Positions 11,076 through 20,559 of a stretch of 54,750 bases of DNA are shown piece by piece. The stretch comes from Paludibacter propionicigenes. GTDB taxonomy: Bacteria; Bacteroidota; Bacteroidia; Bacteroidales; JAFGXI01. The notes under the pieces are model-generated. The model was not told the DNA's origin. It was given only the letters and a program-made list of their open reading frames with translations, and did not search any database. The DNA is taken from the NCBI GenBank assembly GCA_020721655.1, contig DYMG01000005.1, positions 1-54,750 on the forward strand. The letters are read 5' to 3'. The stretch's first letter is position 1; each line of letters begins with the position of its first letter. The position numbers and the translations under genes are program-made.

Positions 11076-11414
11076 ATGGATTTTAACATAGATAAAAAGA
11101 ATAATTACACTATTGTAAGTGTTGTTTCTGAAAAGTTAGACACTAAAATTGCACCAATTTTAAAGTCAGAATTAGTCCTTATTTCGGGCAATGGTGAAAA
11201 AAACATTATTTTAGACCTATCTAAATGTCGATATTGCGACTCATCTGGCTTAAGTGCAATTCTTGTAGCCAACAGACTTTGCAAAAATGCAAACGGAAAA
11301 TTTGTTTTAACCGGTTTACAAGAAGCTGTTGAACGATTAATTAACATTTCTCAATTAGACACTGTATTAAACATAGCCGACTCGGTTAAAAAAGGCGAAG
11401 AATTAATTAGCTAA
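11076..11414 (+). CDS. STAS-domain anti-sigma factor antagonist
   Basis: 112 aa; NIILDLSKCRYCDSSGLSAILVANR is a SpoIIAA-like STAS signature with the phosphorylatable Ser region. Confidence 0.85.
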   Translation: MDFNIDKKNNYTIVSVVSEKLDTKIAPILKSELVLISGNGEKNIILDLSKCRYCDSSGLSAILVANRLCKNANGKFVLTGLQEAVERLINISQLDTVLNIADSVKKGEELIS

Positions 11415-11415
11415 A

Positions 11416-12327
11416 ATGAATTTTAACCTTACAATTTTAGGCAGTAATTCGGCATTACCTAAAATAAATAGATTTTCAACAGCTCAGATACTTAACATTT
11501 CTGAGCGTTTTTTTTTAATAGATTGTGGCGAAGGTACACAAATTCAGCTTAGACGATACCAAATTAAATTCTCTAAAATAAACCATATTTTCATTAGCCA
11601 TCTTCATGGCGATCACATTTACGGTTTACCCGGATTAATCTCAACCTTTAACCTATTAGGACGAAAATCAGACTTGCATATTTACAGCCATTCCGATTTA
11701 GAACCCATTCTAAGTTTTTTATTAACCAATATTGAACGAAATTTGCAATTTAAAATAGTGTACCACCAAACCAATACAAAAGAAAAAACCATAATATACG
11801 AAGACAAAAAAGTAATAGTAGAAGCATTTCCACTTAAACACAAAATACCAACAACAGGTTTTATTTTTCGTGAAAAACAACAATTACAAACACTAATAAA
11901 AGAAAAAATAGAATTTTACCAAATACCCATTTCAAAACGAAAAGAAATAAAAGACGGTGCAAATTTTACTACCTCAGAAGGAAAAACAATAAAAAACTCA
12001 GAACTAACATTAAAAACAAAAGAACCTCGCTCCTATGCATTTTGCTCCGACACGCAATTCTCCGAAAAAACCGCAAAGTATGTAGAAAACATAAACGTAT
12101 TGTACCACGAAGCAACATTTCTCGAAAACTTAAAAATTCGAGCAAAAGAAACTATGCACTCAACAGCCAAAGACGCTGCTACAGTTGCAAAAATGGCACA
12201 AGTAAAATTATTACTAATAGGACATTTCTCTTCACGCTACAACAATTTAGATGCACACTTAACCGAAGCAAAAAAAGTTTTCGAAAACACAGTTACAGCA
12301 ACCGACGGCTTTACTTTATCAATATAA
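11416..12327 (+). CDS. rnz: Ribonuclease Z
   Basis: LGSNSALP...LIDCGEGTQIQLRR...FISHLHGDHIYGLPGL metallo-beta-lactamase motifs; C-terminal HSTAKDAA. Confidence 0.93.
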   Translation: MNFNLTILGSNSALPKINRFSTAQILNISERFFLIDCGEGTQIQLRRYQIKFSKINHIFISHLHGDHIYGLPGLISTFNLLGRKSDLHIYSHSDLEPILSFLLTNIERNLQFKIVYHQTNTKEKTIIYEDKKVIVEAFPLKHKIPTTGFIFREKQQLQTLIKEKIEFYQIPISKRKEIKDGANFTTSEGKTIKNSELTLKTKEPRSYAFCSDTQFSEKTAKYVENINVLYHEATFLENLKIRAKETMHSTAKDAATVAKMAQVKLLLIGHFSSRYNNLDAHLTEAKKVFENTVTATDGFTLSI

Positions 12328-12431
12328 CAAAAAACAAACCTACATACCTCACTTATTATTTAGATTAATTTTAAATCTCTATTAATGTTTTAAAACACAA
12401 AAATATAATTATTCTACGCTTATTATAATAG

Positions 12432-12439
12432 TAATTTTG
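12432..12439 (+). promoter_or_regulatory. Possible Bacteroidetes -7 element (TAATTTTG) upstream of the Mrp/MBX-like cluster
   Basis: Matches TAnnTTTG, 24 nt before the preferred MrpE-like ATG; no clear -33 TTG, so weak. Confidence 0.3.
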
Positions 12440-12463
12440 CAACCAAATTTTAATTTAATTAAA

Positions 12464-12988
12464 ATGCAAGACGGAAAATCATCAATAAGCAAATTTATTT
12501 ACACATTTATTGTAGTATTTATAATTTGGAATGCATTTACTTGGCCCGGAAAATTTACAGACATACAATTAGCAGAAGTATTAACAGGCATTTTTGTAAG
12601 TATAGTTTTAGCCCTATTAACAAATAAATTCTTTTCGAGTTTTGGATTAAAAGGAATATTACCCATTAAAATTTTATACTTTGTACAATATTTATTCGTT
12701 TTTTTAATAGCACTAATAAAAGCCAACTACGATGTTGCACGAAGAGTTATTTTACCATCATTACCTATAAACCCCGGCATAATCGAATTTAAAACAAACC
12801 TTAAAAACGACTTCGCAAAAATGGTTTTAGCGAATAGCATAACACTTACACCAGGAACACTTACATTAGATGTAATTGATGACACTTTTTACGTACATTG
12901 GATTGACGTAACTACTGAAGATGCAGAACAAGCATTTAAAGAAATAGCAGAACCATTCGAGAAAATCTTACTCAAAATATACAAATAA
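12464..12988 (+). CDS. MrpE/MnhE/MbhA-like antiporter subunit E
   Basis: Small membrane protein, first of E-F-G order; internal ATG preferred over TTG at 12437. Confidence 0.85.
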   Translation: MQDGKSSISKFIYTFIVVFIIWNAFTWPGKFTDIQLAEVLTGIFVSIVLALLTNKFFSSFGLKGILPIKILYFVQYLFVFLIALIKANYDVARRVILPSLPINPGIIEFKTNLKNDFAKMVLANSITLTPGTLTLDVIDDTFYVHWIDVTTEDAEQAFKEIAEPFEKILLKIYK

Positions 12989-12999
12989 AACTTTACAGT

Positions 13000-13257
13000 A
13001 TGCAAATTGTATTAATAACAGTATTATCACTAATGACTCTCGGGTTGTTTTTTAGTTTCCTGAGATTTATAAAAGGACCTACAGCCGCCGACAGAACAGT
13101 TGCTTTAGACACAATGTCTGTTATAGCTACAGCTGGATTAGTTCTGTTGGGACTAATGTTTGACCGATACATTTACATTGATGTAGCACTAATATATGCC
13201 GTACTTGGGTTTATTGGTGTAATAGTAATTGCACGTTTTATAGAAAAAGCATTATAA
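13000..13257 (+). CDS. MrpF/MbhB-like subunit F
   Basis: 85 aa; RFIKGPTAADRTVALDTM is an MrpF signature. Confidence 0.9.
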   Translation: MQIVLITVLSLMTLGLFFSFLRFIKGPTAADRTVALDTMSVIATAGLVLLGLMFDRYIYIDVALIYAVLGFIGVIVIARFIEKAL

Positions 13258-13610
13258 TGGAAATATTAAAATACATAGGATATGGACTTCTAATAATAGG
13301 CGGAATATTCTTATTTTTAGGAGCATTGGGTATTTACCGAATGCCTGACTTGTACAACAGACTACAAGCAGGGACAAAAGCAAGTACAATAGGTGCTATG
13401 AGCGTAATCTTAGGAGTTGGTTTTATTCAACCAGATTGGCTTATAAAAACACTTATAATTGTTGTGTTTATTGCAGTTGCAAACCCACTTAGTTCTCATG
13501 CTATTGGCAGAGCAGCATACAAAGCAGGATTAAAACCAATTATGAAAACTAAAATGGACGCTTACGAAAAAACACAAAATATTCAAGAAACAAAGGAGGT
13601 TAAACTATGA
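13257..13610 (+). CDS. MrpG/MbhC-like subunit G
   Basis: GIYRMPDLYNRLQAGTKASTIG matches the MrpG family; overlaps neighbours. Confidence 0.9.
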   Translation: MEILKYIGYGLLIIGGIFLFLGALGIYRMPDLYNRLQAGTKASTIGAMSVILGVGFIQPDWLIKTLIIVVFIAVANPLSSHAIGRAAYKAGLKPIMKTKMDAYEKTQNIQETKEVKL

Positions 13611-13885
13611 TAGTTTACGTTATTATTTTTAGTATTTTATCAATACTTCTTATAGCTTCTGCAATTTATGCAGTTGTTCAAAAAGACTTACTAATAGCTG
13701 TAATTTCAACAGGCGTAATAAGTCTTATTCTTTCTGTATTTTTTTACTTAATGCACGCTCCAGACGTTGCCCTTACCGAAGCTGCTATTGGAATTGCCCT
13801 AACAACAATAATTTTTGTTATAACAATTAGAAATACAACCAGAAACGAAGATGAATCAATCGATAATAACCTTGATAAATTTTAA
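13607..13885 (+). CDS. MbhD/DUF4040-like subunit (MrpA C-terminal region homologue)
   Basis: 92 aa, three TMs, APDVALTEAAIGIALTT motif; 4-nt overlap with MrpG-like gene. Confidence 0.85.
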   Translation: MIVYVIIFSILSILLIASAIYAVVQKDLLIAVISTGVISLILSVFFYLMHAPDVALTEAAIGIALTTIIFVITIRNTTRNEDESIDNNLDKF

Positions 13886-13888
13886 AAA

Positions 13889-14608
13889 ATGAGAAAAGTA
13901 TTCGTAATTATTTTATTAATTTTAGTTGGTTATTTCTTAACAAACACATTTAGCCTAATAACATTTGGAGAAAATAGAATAGGAAATACTTCGGAAGAAA
14001 AAAATGTTGCAGCCTATTACTTAAACAACACAAAAGAAAAAACCTCGGTAGCAAACGTTGTTACAGCAATTGTAGTAAATTACAGAGGCTTCGATACATT
14101 AGGCGAAGTAACCGTATTATTCTTAGCAACAACAGGATTAGGAAGCATTCTGTTTCGCCGAAAAGAAGACGAAGACCAAATTGAAAGAATTTCAAAACCA
14201 TCTTCATCTTTAGTTCAAACAGGCTCTAGAATTCTATTCCCACTAATTGCCCTTTTAGGAATTTATGTTTTTATTCACGGACACTTAACTCCAGGTGGAG
14301 GCTTTCAAGGAGGTGCTATTATTGCAACCGGATTCTTATTAATGCTTATATCATACAAAAATTTTAAAGCCGGACACACAATGCTAATTTGGGTTGAAAG
14401 TTTAGCTGGAATTACATTTGTAACAATAGGTCTTTGGGGATTATTAACCAGTGGTTCTTTCCTAGAAAACACATTGCCAGGAGGAGAACTAAACAATTTA
14501 ATTAGCGGAGGAATTATACCAATAATTTATATAGCAGTAGGATTTAAAGTTGCAGCCGAACTAACAGGCGTTTTAGACATATTATTAAACATTAAACCTA
14601 AAAAATAA
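13889..14608 (+). CDS. Fused MbhE-like (MrpA C-terminal) and MrpB/MbhF-like subunit
   Basis: N-terminal VTAIVVNYRGFDTLGEVTVLFLATTG (MbhE-type), then HGHLTPGGGFQGGAIIATGFLL (MrpB signature) in one ORF. Confidence 0.85.
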   Translation: MRKVFVIILLILVGYFLTNTFSLITFGENRIGNTSEEKNVAAYYLNNTKEKTSVANVVTAIVVNYRGFDTLGEVTVLFLATTGLGSILFRRKEDEDQIERISKPSSSLVQTGSRILFPLIALLGIYVFIHGHLTPGGGFQGGAIIATGFLLMLISYKNFKAGHTMLIWVESLAGITFVTIGLWGLLTSGSFLENTLPGGELNNLISGGIIPIIYIAVGFKVAAELTGVLDILLNIKPKK

Positions 14609-14988
14609 TGTACAATTTAGAACTACAAAATAATTTAATAACCACATCAGTTTATGGTTCTGCAATTGCCCTTATTTTAATAGGACTGTATGCAGTTTTA
14701 GTTAAAAAAAACCTAATAAAAATTGTAATCGGACTATCTATTATTGATGCAGGAATACACCTGCTTTTTGTTGCAATTGGCTACATAAAAGGATTTACAG
14801 CACCAATATTTTCGCCTGGCAGCGAAAATTTAGCCAACAAAATGGTCGATCCAGTACCTCAAGCATTAGTACTAACAGCAATTGTTATTGGCTTTGCAAC
14901 AACTGCCGTTGCACTATCATTAGTTATACGATTGTACAAACATCATAATACAGCAAGAATTGATCAAATAAAATCTTTAAAATGGTAA
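14608..14988 (+). CDS. MrpC/MbhG/NuoK-like subunit
   Basis: 126 aa, three TMs; VDPVPQALVLTAIVIGFATTAVALSLVIR matches MrpC. Confidence 0.9.
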   Translation: MYNLELQNNLITTSVYGSAIALILIGLYAVLVKKNLIKIVIGLSIIDAGIHLLFVAIGYIKGFTAPIFSPGSENLANKMVDPVPQALVLTAIVIGFATTAVALSLVIRLYKHHNTARIDQIKSLKW

Positions 14989-16475
14989 TTAGTCCTGTTC
15001 ATTATATTGCGGTGCCTCTATTAGCGGCTTTTTTAATACCGTTATTAAGTAAGTTCATTCATAAAGAACTTGCTCGAATTGTTCCCGGAATAGTATTCTT
15101 ATACTCTATTTTTATATCGATAACATTAATGCTTCAAATTGGCGATAAAGGTATAATATCCGAAGTTATTGCAGGTTGGCAAGCCCCTTGGGGAATAAAC
15201 TTAGTTTTCTCACCATTTAGCGGATTTTTAGCCAGCTTAATGTCTATTATTGGATTCTTAATATGGCTATACAGTTATAACTTTAAGAAAATAGACAAAG
15301 AACAATCTCAAAAATACCATATTTTACAAATGATGATGGTAACCGGAGCTATTGGTATAGTACTTACCGGCGATATTTTCAACCTATTTGTTTTTATGGA
15401 AATAACAGCTATCACAGCCTATTCTTTAACCTCATTTTATAGAGAACGAGACGGAGCAGAAGCCGGATTCAAATACCTACTAATTGGTAGTTTTGCCTCA
15501 GTTCTTATTTTATTAGCCATAATGATACTATACACACAATTAGGCACTCTAAATATGGCTGAAATTGCTCAAAAATCGCACTTAATACCAACATCTTTAA
15601 AAACAACAATTATAGTCTTATTTTTAGTAGGGTTTGGAATTGAAGCAGAAATGTTCCCTCTCAACGGCTGGGCACCAGACGCTTACTCACAATCACCCGG
15701 ACCAATTGGTGCAGCCTTCGCTGGAATTGTTGTAAAAGCCGGAGTTTACGCCCTTGTAAGAGTTATTTTTACTTTATTTGATATTCACGGAGCCTACGAT
15801 TTTTTAATTTACGGAGGTTTAATAACAATGATTATTGCAGAAACATCAGCCTTAGCTCAAACAAACCTAAAACGAATGCTCGCCTACTCAAGTATAGGAC
15901 AAATGGGGTTTGTACTTATGGCTTTTGGAATTGGAACACACCAAGCAATTGTTGGTGCTCTTTTCCTAATGTTTAACCACGCTATAATAAAAAGCCTATT
16001 ATTTATGAGCGGTAGCTACCTAACATACAACTCATTAACAAAACAAATATCTGCATTAAGCGGATTAGGAAAAAAACTACCATTAGTCTCAATATTATTC
16101 GGAATAGGAGCTTTTGCAATTGTTGGGCTACCTCCTTTCTCAGGATTTTGGAGCAAATTATATGTTCTATCTGCAGCTGCCGACAAAAATATGTTATTAC
16201 TTATAATGACTATATTAGCAGTAAGTATTGTTGAAATTATATACTATTTTAGAGTTGTAAGCACACTATATTACGGTAAACAAAACCCAGAAATTGAAAT
16301 TCAAAAACCATCAATAAATGCAATGGTTTCAATGATAGCTCTCGGAATTACAATACTTGTAGTAGGTGTTTACCCTGATGTTATAACAAATCTACTTGAA
16401 AACGCAGCAACAGCACTTACAGATAAAGCAACATATATACAAAGCGTACTAACTCAAAATTTGCCAATTAATTAA
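14982..16475 (+). CDS. MrpD/MbhH/NuoN-like ion-translocating subunit
   Basis: 497 aa, multi-TM; IFNLFVFMEITAITAYSLTSF, conserved Lys/His helices (MLAYSSIGQMGFVL). Confidence 0.92.
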   Translation: MVISPVHYIAVPLLAAFLIPLLSKFIHKELARIVPGIVFLYSIFISITLMLQIGDKGIISEVIAGWQAPWGINLVFSPFSGFLASLMSIIGFLIWLYSYNFKKIDKEQSQKYHILQMMMVTGAIGIVLTGDIFNLFVFMEITAITAYSLTSFYRERDGAEAGFKYLLIGSFASVLILLAIMILYTQLGTLNMAEIAQKSHLIPTSLKTTIIVLFLVGFGIEAEMFPLNGWAPDAYSQSPGPIGAAFAGIVVKAGVYALVRVIFTLFDIHGAYDFLIYGGLITMIIAETSALAQTNLKRMLAYSSIGQMGFVLMAFGIGTHQAIVGALFLMFNHAIIKSLLFMSGSYLTYNSLTKQISALSGLGKKLPLVSILFGIGAFAIVGLPPFSGFWSKLYVLSAAADKNMLLLIMTILAVSIVEIIYYFRVVSTLYYGKQNPEIEIQKPSINAMVSMIALGITILVVGVYPDVITNLLENAATALTDKATYIQSVLTQNLPIN

Positions 16476-16492
16476 TATAAACTACCCTCAAT

Positions 16493-18364
16493 ATGAATAG
16501 TTTCTTTTTAATATTATTGATACTTTTAGCTGGAGCAGCAATTTCTTTTGCTCTCGGAAAAATATCTTCTATAATAAGTGGTACTGTAGCATTCTTATCA
16601 ATAGCTTCAGCTTCAGTATTATTTTTTACGCAACTAAAAAACAATACATATATAGAATTTCCACTAGGGGAAATTCAACTACAATGGGGTATAGATAGTT
16701 TTGGCTACATATTTGCATTAATTGTCTTAGGTTTAGGAAGTTTAGCTTCACTATACTCGATTTCATACATGCAAAATAAAGAACGAACTGGAATTTTTTA
16801 TTTCAACTTTGTTCTTGTTATCACTTCAATGGTTGGAATTATTTTCAGTCAAGACTTTATTTCATTTTTCATTTTTTGGGAAATAATGACTTGGTCATCG
16901 TACCTACTAATTATCTTCAACAAAAAAGATGTAAAAGAAATAGGCGTAAAATATATGATATTCAGTGCAATTGGGGCATATTCAATGCTTACTGCAATTG
17001 TAATGATAAAAGGAAATTACAACACATTTTTAATTTCTGATGCAATACAAGCCGGAGCTTTCAATTTTACAAATAATGAATATATACCAATTTTACTATT
17101 AATAGGATTTGCAGTAAAAGCCGCAACAATGCCATTACACGTTTGGGCTCCTAAAGCCTACTCAAACTCACCAATGTCGTTTACTGTAATTTTTTCTGGA
17201 GCAATGTCTAAAATGGGCGTACTTGGTATGGCTCTTGTGTTAGTTAGAATTTTCACATTTAACGCTAATAACGAAGCAATTTTACCCAACTTCTCCCCAA
17301 TTATTTTACAACAAACACTCGCTTGGCTTGGAGCTATAACAGCAGTTATTGCAACACTATACGCATTAATGCAAGACGACGCAAAAAAACTTTTAGCTTA
17401 CTCTTCAATAGCACAATTAGGCTATATTACAGTAGGTTTAGCAATTGGCACAAAACTTAGCGTAATGGCAGCACTTTTTTTAGCAATTGTTCACGGAATA
17501 TTTAAAGGTGCACTTTTTATGGTTGCCGGCGCTGTTGAACGACAAGCAGGAACTACAGATATGACAAAAGTATCTGGATTAATTAGAAAAATGCCTTTCA
17601 CATTTTTTACCGCATTAATTGCAATTATTGCATTAGCAGGCATTCCTCCACTCGGCGGCTTTGTTGGAAAATGGATGCTTTACGAATCTTTAATAACAGA
17701 ATCGAACAGCTATTTCTTAGTAATTTTAGTATTCTTTTCAAGCACATCGGCATTCCTTTACTGTTACCGCTTCCTTTTCGGACTTTTCCTAGGACAAGAA
17801 GAAGAAGCTACAAAAGACGTTAAAGAAGCCCCAATTACAATGATAATACCAATGCTAATACTATCGGTACTTTTGATGGTTACAGGTGCTTACCCTGGAA
17901 TTTTATTCGACCCAATTGCAAAAGGTATGGAAACTATAGGGTTCAACAACGTTACTTGGGATATGTCTGTTCTAGGAAATATTTGGGGCAACTCAGTAAA
18001 TATGATTTACGTTTGGCTAACAATAGTAATAGTGTTTATAGCAGCTTTCATTTTCCTAACACTTAAAGGATTAAAAGGAACACGTTATGTTAGCACAAAA
18101 GACATCTCTACTTCTGGAGAAATACCATTAGAACACGAAAATTTAACATTTCAAATAAACTTCTTTCAACCTTTTAGGCGTGCCGCAGCCCCTATGTACA
18201 AACGCAGTATGGATAAAATTTGGAATGAAATAGGTTCCGGATTAGAATCTTTATTCAATTTTACACGAAAAATATACACCGGAAATGGACAAACTTATGC
18301 AATATTTGTTATTGCGTTTCTTGTTCTTATGTTGTTATTAAAAGATACATTGTTTTTAAATTAA
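16493..18364 (+). CDS. Second MrpD/NuoL-like ion-translocating subunit with long C-terminal extension (MbxH'-like)
   Basis: 623 aa; FFIFWEIMTWSSYLLI, KKLLAYSSIAQLGYI; C-terminal amphipathic region ending in a further TM. Confidence 0.88.
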   Translation: MNSFFLILLILLAGAAISFALGKISSIISGTVAFLSIASASVLFFTQLKNNTYIEFPLGEIQLQWGIDSFGYIFALIVLGLGSLASLYSISYMQNKERTGIFYFNFVLVITSMVGIIFSQDFISFFIFWEIMTWSSYLLIIFNKKDVKEIGVKYMIFSAIGAYSMLTAIVMIKGNYNTFLISDAIQAGAFNFTNNEYIPILLLIGFAVKAATMPLHVWAPKAYSNSPMSFTVIFSGAMSKMGVLGMALVLVRIFTFNANNEAILPNFSPIILQQTLAWLGAITAVIATLYALMQDDAKKLLAYSSIAQLGYITVGLAIGTKLSVMAALFLAIVHGIFKGALFMVAGAVERQAGTTDMTKVSGLIRKMPFTFFTALIAIIALAGIPPLGGFVGKWMLYESLITESNSYFLVILVFFSSTSAFLYCYRFLFGLFLGQEEEATKDVKEAPITMIIPMLILSVLLMVTGAYPGILFDPIAKGMETIGFNNVTWDMSVLGNIWGNSVNMIYVWLTIVIVFIAAFIFLTLKGLKGTRYVSTKDISTSGEIPLEHENLTFQINFFQPFRRAAAPMYKRSMDKIWNEIGSGLESLFNFTRKIYTGNGQTYAIFVIAFLVLMLLLKDTLFLN

Positions 18365-18405
18365 ATTTGATTATAAAAATAATTTCATAAATCATAAATT
18401 ACAAA

Positions 18406-19350
18406 ATGGAAGATTTAGCTATTAAAATATTAGGTGCAGTACTAACAACAATAATGGCATTTACTGTTGGAATGTTTTATGGCGGTTTTGTTCGTAAACT
18501 TACCGCCCGAGTTCAAAACAGAAGAGGTCCTGTTGTTTATCAAAATTTTATCGATTTATTAAAATTACAAAGCAAAACAACAAATATCGCACACGGATTT
18601 ATGCATCACATGGCTCCTATTTGGATGATAATAGCATCTTTAACAACTTTAATGTTTTTACCAATCCTAAACGGCAACTTGTGGTTCCCAAACATATCAT
18701 TCCACGGCGACTTAATTTTTCTCTTATATATGATGGTATTTGGTTCATTGGGTATGGCATTGGGTGCCGGACAAACCGGAAATCCAAACTCTGCAATAGG
18801 AGTAACCAGAGGACTTAGCCAAATGGTTGGTTTTGAAATACCTTTCGTTATGTCATTAATTGCATTAATGATACAATACAAAACTACATCAATACAAGAC
18901 ATTATGATTGCTCAAAACGAATCTGGAATTTGGAATATGTTTTCAAATCCTTTCGCTTTTTTAGCTGCATTATTTGCAATGTTTGGTATGTTTCGTTACT
19001 CACCTTTCGATATTGTAGGTGCTCCTGCAGAACTTGCTTCAGGTCCAGTTTCAGAATTTGGCGGAAAATATTTAGGAACAATGATGACCGCAAACTCAAT
19101 ATTTAGCTTCTTTAAATTAACACTTTACGTAAATTTATTTATGGCAGGTGCCGGAAATATTAATGATGTAGGAATTGTTGCTACACTAATAGCCATAGTA
19201 ATATTATTGATTAAAACATTTGCACTATATATGGTACCAGTCTTTTATGGCTGGGTTAGCCCTCGCTACAGAACCGAACAAGCAATACGTTATTTTTGGG
19301 CTTGGCCTTCAGCTCTCGGATTAATTGGCATTGTTTGGGCACTTATTTAA
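18406..19350 (+). CDS. NuoH/EchB/MbhM-like membrane subunit
   Basis: 314 aa; RVQNRRGPVVYQNFIDLLKL, FDIVGAPAELASGPVSEFGGKY motifs. Confidence 0.92.
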   Translation: MEDLAIKILGAVLTTIMAFTVGMFYGGFVRKLTARVQNRRGPVVYQNFIDLLKLQSKTTNIAHGFMHHMAPIWMIIASLTTLMFLPILNGNLWFPNISFHGDLIFLLYMMVFGSLGMALGAGQTGNPNSAIGVTRGLSQMVGFEIPFVMSLIALMIQYKTTSIQDIMIAQNESGIWNMFSNPFAFLAALFAMFGMFRYSPFDIVGAPAELASGPVSEFGGKYLGTMMTANSIFSFFKLTLYVNLFMAGAGNINDVGIVATLIAIVILLIKTFALYMVPVFYGWVSPRYRTEQAIRYFWAWPSALGLIGIVWALI

Positions 19351-19385
19351 CTTAAAGTTTTTATTTATTATCGATTTTTTGAAAT

Positions 19386-19937
19386 ATGACAATAACAGAA
19401 AATAATATTAAACAACCAATAGGAGAATACATACAAAATTGGGCAAGAAAACACTCTCTTTTTGTATTAGCTTACGGAACAGGTTGTGGTGCAATTGAAA
19501 TTCCACCAACAATGACCTCTCGTTACGATGCCGAAAGATTTGGAATTAGAGGTGCTGCTACTCCTCGCCAAGCCGATGTATTACTTATTACAGGGTACTT
19601 AGCAACTAAATCACTAAAAAGAGTAATTCGTGTTTACGAACAAATGCAAGACCCAAAATATGTTATTGCATTTGGCTCTTGTACAATAAACGGAGGCATG
19701 TATTACGATAGCTATAACACAATAAACGCTTTAGACAGATACATTCCTGTTGACGTTTACATAAATGGCTGTATGCCCCGTCCAGAAGCTGTTATATCAG
19801 GATTTGTTGAACTACAAAAACAAATAGCATCAGGAAATGCATACAACGCTACAAAATACAAAGAAAACCTTGAATGGTATAGAGAAAACCAAAAGAAAAT
19901 AATTAAAAATTGGCGTATGCCCGACTATAACTGGTAA
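19386..19937 (+). CDS. NuoB/EchC/MbhJ-like small subunit
   Basis: TSRYDAERFGIRGAATPRQADVLLITG, IAFGSC, INGCMPRPE; only three Cys in the protein. Confidence 0.9.
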   Translation: MTITENNIKQPIGEYIQNWARKHSLFVLAYGTGCGAIEIPPTMTSRYDAERFGIRGAATPRQADVLLITGYLATKSLKRVIRVYEQMQDPKYVIAFGSCTINGGMYYDSYNTINALDRYIPVDVYINGCMPRPEAVISGFVELQKQIASGNAYNATKYKENLEWYRENQKKIIKNWRMPDYNW

Positions 19938-19983
19938 AACACAACAGTAACTTATTTAATTTTTTTCAGAAAAAAAATATAAA

Positions 19984-20559
19984 ATGGACAATTTACAAAT
20001 TGAAAACAACATACTCGAAACAATAAAAACTGCTTTTAAAGTAGAAGGTAAAGTTGTAAGAGAAAAAAGAGTTGAAATAACAGCACATAAACAACTTATT
20101 TCAAGTATTTTATTGTTTGCAAAAAATCAACATAATTATATTCATCTAAACCATATTACTTGCGTAGATTGGATTGAAGATGGAGAATTTGAAATAAACT
20201 ACATAATTTGGTCTCCAACTACCAAAAACACCCTAATAATAAAAACTAGAATTTCTCGCGAAAATGCCCAAATGGAAAACATTGATAATATTTGGGACCA
20301 AGCAAACACTTACGAAAGAGAAATGAGAGAAATGTACGGCATTGAATTTCCTGGATTAATTGGCGAACACGAATTTATTCTTGAAGATTGGGACGAAATG
20401 CCTCCTATGAGAAGAGATTTTGACACATTAGAATACGCAACAAAAACATTTTACCAACGACCAGGCAGAGAAGACGCTAAAGACGTTAGAGAAGAATTAA
20501 CTAAACAAAGCGGAGAGGAAATACCTGAATTCGCTAAGAAATATTCGAGAGAGAAATAA
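19984..20559 (+). CDS. NuoC/MbhK-like subunit
   Basis: 191 aa; TYEREMREMYGIEFPGL matches the NuoC 30-kDa signature. Confidence 0.9.
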   Translation: MDNLQIENNILETIKTAFKVEGKVVREKRVEITAHKQLISSILLFAKNQHNYIHLNHITCVDWIEDGEFEINYIIWSPTTKNTLIIKTRISRENAQMENIDNIWDQANTYEREMREMYGIEFPGLIGEHEFILEDWDEMPPMRRDFDTLEYATKTFYQRPGREDAKDVREELTKQSGEEIPEFAKKYSREK

